The notes beneath the pieces were generated by a model, which worked only from the letters and a program-made list of their open reading frames with translations, did no database searches and was not told the DNA's origin. This document shows positions 61,050 to 64,000 of a stretch of 64,000 bases of DNA, one piece after another. How positions within the stretch are numbered: the stretch's first letter is position 1; the number at the start of each line of letters is the position of its first letter. Source of the stretch: CAYJII01 sp964370225. GTDB taxonomy: Bacteria; Bacillota; Clostridia; Oscillospirales; Ruminococcaceae. Where the stretch lies: positions 1 to 64,000 of the forward strand of contig CAYJII010000006.1 of NCBI GenBank assembly GCA_964370225.1. Reading direction: 5' to 3'. Both the position numbers and the translations under genes were made by a program.

Positions 61050-62762
61050 TTATTTTTTGTGTCTTCTCTTGCTGTATTTATGTCTTGAGTTGTGCGAGTT
61101 ATCATCTGAGCGTTTACCATGTTTCGAAAAATGTGGTTTTTTGCTCTTTTTGCGATCCCCCATTAATGAACTTTTAACAGGTCTTCCACAAATTTTGATG
61201 TTTTGCATCTCAACTAAGATGTCCTCTGCCATTTCAACTGGTACTCCAACGATTGAGCAATCTTCTTCAAGAATAATCTTGCCAATATGCTCTGAAGAAA
61301 TCCCAGTGCGCTCAGTTATCGCGCCAACGATATGGTTTGGACGGCAACGAGAAGAGCGACCGATGTCTAAAACGATATTGCAAAAACTAATGTTTCCACG
61401 TTCATTTTTCTTCGCTGCTTTAATTTTACCTGATTTTTCTACTTGTAGGTCAACTAAACCTTTTGTACTTGCTTTAAATGCGATACCAGCAAGAGTTACA
61501 GCGATTTGTTCGGCTGTATATCCGCTTTCCATCAGTTTTTCTACTAGTAGTTTTTGCGCAGAACTAGGCTCTTTGCCTTTATCAAGTCTTTCTGATACAA
61601 TTTTCACATTCACTTCAAGATCATTCATTTGAATGCTCTCAACTGTAGGAATTGGAATTTCGTTGATTTCACATTGTAGTTTTCTTGCAAGTTGCTTCAT
61701 CACAGAAATTTGTTGTCTACCACAACATAATGTAATAGCTGTACCCGTACGACCCGCTCTACCTGTTCTTCCAATACGGTGAACATAATATTCAGTCATC
61801 TGTGGAATATCAAAGTTGAATACGTAATCTACATCGCTAACATCAATTCCTCTCGCCGCAACATCTGTAGCGATAAGAATTTTTGTTTTGCCATTTTTAA
61901 AATCACCCATAACATTTGAGCGTTGGTTTTGGCGCATGTCTCCATGCAGTCCTCTTGCGGACAACCCAGCTTTGCTCAGCACATCAGTCAATTCATCTAC
62001 CATACTCTTTGTGTTAGCAAAAATAATGGAGCGACGTGGTCTGTAGTAAAGCATCAACAGCTTAAGCACGTTAATTTTTTGGTTTCTAGGCACCTCAATA
62101 AACACCTGGCTAATCTCTTTAAGTGTCGCTTCATCGCGCACAAGATTAACTCTTTTAGGATTGTTTAAAAATTGGTGCGTTATGTCTAAGATTTCTTTAG
62201 GAACAGTCGCTGAGAATAAAAGTGTTTGATGTCCGCCAGATGTCCCTTTAAGAATAGTTTCGATATCCTCTTTAAATCCCATGTTTAGCATTTCGTCAGC
62301 TTCATCTAAAACAATCATTTTCAGATTGTCGAGTTTTAATGTTTTGCGCTTCATATGGTCCATGATACGACCTGGAGTACCAATAACAATATTGGCTTTT
62401 TTAAGCGCTCTAAACTGCGAGTTATAGTCAGCTCCGCCGAAAATATCCGCTGTTTTAATATGTGACATGTACTGCGTCAGTTTGCGTACTTCCGTCCCAC
62501 ATTGTTGCGCCAATTCACGTGTTGGCGATAAAATTAATACTTGTACGTTTAATTCATCTTCTTTTACACACTCTACTGCAGGAATGGCAAATGCCATTGT
62601 TTTCCCTGTACCTGTTTGTGATTGCGCTAAAATATCCACACCCTCACGGATAATTGGAATAGTTTGCGCCTGCACAGTTGTTGCATTAACGAAACCCATT
62701 TCGTCAATCGCCCTCATCATATTATGATGGATTGCTAATTCATAAAAAGTAGTATTGCTCAT
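61050..62762 (-). CDS. DEAD-box RNA helicase with DbpA-type RNA-binding domain
   Basis: A 570-residue ATP-dependent RNA helicase (DeaD/CshA/DbpA group). Motifs in order: Q motif (MGFVNATTVQAQTIP), I AQSQTGTGKT, Ia PTRELAQQ, Ib TPGRIMDH, II DEAD, III SAT, IV IIFANT, V ATDVAARGID, VI HRIGRTGRAGR. A C-terminal DbpA RNA-binding domain (about 470-540, NIVLDIGRSSRCRPNHIVGAI) and a basic Ser/His/Lys/Arg tail follow. It probably acts in ribosome assembly or cold adaptation. An early terminator in its leader suggests regulated expression. Confidence 0.95.
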   Translation of the reverse strand: MSNTTFYELAIHHNMMRAIDEMGFVNATTVQAQTIPIIREGVDILAQSQTGTGKTMAFAIPAVECVKEDELNVQVLILSPTRELAQQCGTEVRKLTQYMSHIKTADIFGGADYNSQFRALKKANIVIGTPGRIMDHMKRKTLKLDNLKMIVLDEADEMLNMGFKEDIETILKGTSGGHQTLLFSATVPKEILDITHQFLNNPKRVNLVRDEATLKEISQVFIEVPRNQKINVLKLLMLYYRPRRSIIFANTKSMVDELTDVLSKAGLSARGLHGDMRQNQRSNVMGDFKNGKTKILIATDVAARGIDVSDVDYVFNFDIPQMTEYYVHRIGRTGRAGRTGTAITLCCGRQQISVMKQLARKLQCEINEIPIPTVESIQMNDLEVNVKIVSERLDKGKEPSSAQKLLVEKLMESGYTAEQIAVTLAGIAFKASTKGLVDLQVEKSGKIKAAKKNERGNISFCNIVLDIGRSSRCRPNHIVGAITERTGISSEHIGKIILEEDCSIVGVPVEMAEDILVEMQNIKICGRPVKSSLMGDRKKSKKPHFSKHGKRSDDNSHNSRHKYSKRRHKK

Positions 62763-62825
62763 ATATCTCCTTAAATTTTAATAGCCGCCTTAACGCATGA
62801 CAATGTTAAGACAAGCAAATGTCTG

Positions 62826-62862
62826 TAAAAAAAGGTGGATGCGATGCATCTCACCTTTTTTA
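62826..62862 (-). terminator. Early terminator in the helicase leader
   Basis: Arms 62828-62842 and 62846-62861 form a 15-bp stem with one bulged base and a 3-nt loop. On the minus strand it is followed by a T-run. It begins about 20 nt after the predicted transcript start and about 65 nt before the helicase start codon. Confidence 0.75.
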
Positions 62863-62886
62863 GAAAAACTTTATCGGTATAAGTAT

Positions 62887-62915
62887 ATTTTATCACATTA
62901 TGCGCATAAAATCAA
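62887..62915 (-). promoter_or_regulatory. Leftward promoter of the helicase gene
   Basis: On the minus strand TTGATT (62915-62910), a 17-bp spacer and TAAAAT (62892-62887) with an extended -10 TGA. Confidence 0.65.
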
Positions 62916-63034
62916 GCAAATTAACCTTGTTAATAAGCCAAAATATAGCTTGAAAAACCTGTCGATTTTGTCGGAAATATGTTATTTCAGAGCTTTTCTT
63001 CACTCTATTTACAAATACTCACTTTTTTCATTCA

Positions 63035-64000
63035 TTAATTCGCAACAGGATAATTCGCCTCATCCCATTGATGATCACTTTGTCTCATCTTCTCACTACT
63101 CACGTTAAAATATGTATGCCACACCTGCTCAGATTGTTGCCCAGCTGCAGTGGGATCATCCCATGTAACGTCGACACAGTACCATGTATCGTCGATATTA
63201 ACCATATTCCACGCATGTTCGTCCGTGCCACTATGCGCAGTACCTTCGACGGTGATACACTCGATTCCCACCATATCCATCATCAGCTGGAATGTAGAAG
63301 TGTACCCACTGCAAATAGCTTTGCCATGCACCAATGTTCCGTATGGATTGTCGTGGTCGGGGCTTGTAACAGTTTCCTCTGTCGCACCTATTGCTGAGCG
63401 GTCGTAATCTGTTGTACGTACGATAAAATCATGTATTGCACGCTCTTTTTCAAGCTCGCTCATACCGCTTGTAATCTGCGAATTTATAGCACTAGTGCAA
63501 ATGTCAAGCACTGTTTTGTTAACCTCATTTAAATTTGAGCTATCCCCACTCTCCCACGCTGAGAGCACGGCATCGTGACTATAACCTCCGTCATCTAGCA
63601 CCACATTATCTGCGTCTATATCGCTAACATCCACATCGTTGGTGTTGTCATTTTCTACAGTAGACGTTTGTGTATCATCAAATAATGCATCTGTACTTGG
63701 CACTAGTGGTGGGTCATTAGTAAAACATGCTAGATACTGTTCTTCAGCAAACTCTATATCATCACATATTATCAAAACTGCATAATCTCCATTTTGTAGC
63801 ACTACACCTGCTTCTGCTACAGCCTCTTCCTCGGGTGCATAGCCTGTGAAATCCCCAGTTCTATTATGTTTGTAATCCGCCAGTGCAGTCGCCGAGATTT
63901 TAGCATTGTCGCTATCACTAAGTTTTAATAATACGATTTCGTCCGCAATGGCTCTATCGACCGCTTGATAAATCACAGCATCTTCGACCATGTCAGCCTC
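63035..64000 (-). CDS. DUF4358/transglutaminase-like secreted protein, 5' end outside window
   Basis: The frame is open to the right edge of the window, so the N-terminus, expected to carry a signal peptide, is missing; a Met at 63991 is probably internal. The visible N-terminal ~95 residues resemble DUF4358 (DEIVLLKL...FTGYAPEEEAVAEAGVVLQNGDYAVLIICDD). After an Asp/Asn-rich linker comes a transglutaminase-like domain with the triad Cys in GKAICSGYTSTFQ, His in TDEHAWNMV and Asp in YCVDVTWDDP. Such proteins act at the cell surface as peptidases or cross-linkers. The role is unknown. Confidence 0.85.
   Translation of the reverse strand, partial: EADMVEDAVIYQAVDRAIADEIVLLKLSDSDNAKISATALADYKHNRTGDFTGYAPEEEAVAEAGVVLQNGDYAVLIICDDIEFAEEQYLACFTNDPPLVPSTDALFDDTQTSTVENDNTNDVDVSDIDADNVVLDDGGYSHDAVLSAWESGDSSNLNEVNKTVLDICTSAINSQITSGMSELEKERAIHDFIVRTTDYDRSAIGATEETVTSPDHDNPYGTLVHGKAICSGYTSTFQLMMDMVGIECITVEGTAHSGTDEHAWNMVNIDDTWYCVDVTWDDPTAAGQQSEQVWHTYFNVSSEKMRQSDHQWDEANYPVAN

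Overview
The window looks like chromosomal DNA of a low-GC anaerobic Firmicute, most likely a clostridium (Lachnospirales-like is a guess). Supporting signs are AT-rich intergenic DNA, strong AGGAGG-type ribosome binding sites, consensus sigma-A promoters with 17-bp spacers, many U-tailed hairpin terminators, a sensory [FeFe]-hydrogenase domain, many radical SAM enzymes, HemZ, and an archaeal-type IMP cyclohydrolase in a bacterial purine cluster. No rRNA, tRNA, CRISPR array, insertion sequence or prophage was seen.

Layout: (1) 0.2-8.1 kb, a carbohydrate locus: a leftward operon of two zinc dehydrogenases and a sugar isomerase/epimerase, a divergent AraC regulator, and a rightward sugar ABC importer (two permeases and a binding lipoprotein, no ATPase). 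(2) 8.2-17 kb: a lipoprotein, a small membrane protein, Tag glycosylase, a two-component system divergent from a fused ABC/FtsX transporter, and a MerR regulator divergent from a MATE exporter. Both divergent pairs have readable control regions. (3) 17.2-24.7 kb: three c-di-GMP proteins. (4) 24.9-27.6 kb: peroxide defence (AhpC, a thioredoxin reductase/AhpF hybrid, a Cys-rich protein).

(5) 27.7-37.7 kb is the most unusual part: eight tightly coupled genes behind one promoter. They encode five paralogous B12-type radical SAM proteins, a GH3-family acyl-adenylating enzyme and two GNAT-like proteins, and look like an uncharacterised biosynthetic pathway. (6) 37.8-43.3 kb: an rRNA methyltransferase, an amino-acid ABC importer and an orphan sugar-binding lipoprotein. 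(7) 43.6-47.0 kb: a sensory hydrogenase-GGDEF fusion facing a membrane PAS-GGDEF cyclase. (8) 47.1-52.3 kb: the leftward purine run purE-purC-prs-purM-purN-purO behind a leader that ends in an intrinsic terminator.

(9) 52.4-64 kb: ZIP transporter, orphan holin-like protein, lipoprotein, zinc-ribbon protein, HemZ, MBL hydrolase, mannonate dehydratase with a zinc dehydrogenase, BioY under a BirA-like operator inside a long palindrome, a DEAD-box helicase with an early leader terminator, and a transglutaminase-like protein running off the right edge.

Common themes are carbohydrate/uronate uptake and oxidation, c-di-GMP signalling tied to redox and extracellular sensors, and control by attenuator-like leaders. 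Starts were moved downstream from the longest frame wherever a Shine-Dalgarno sequence indicated it.
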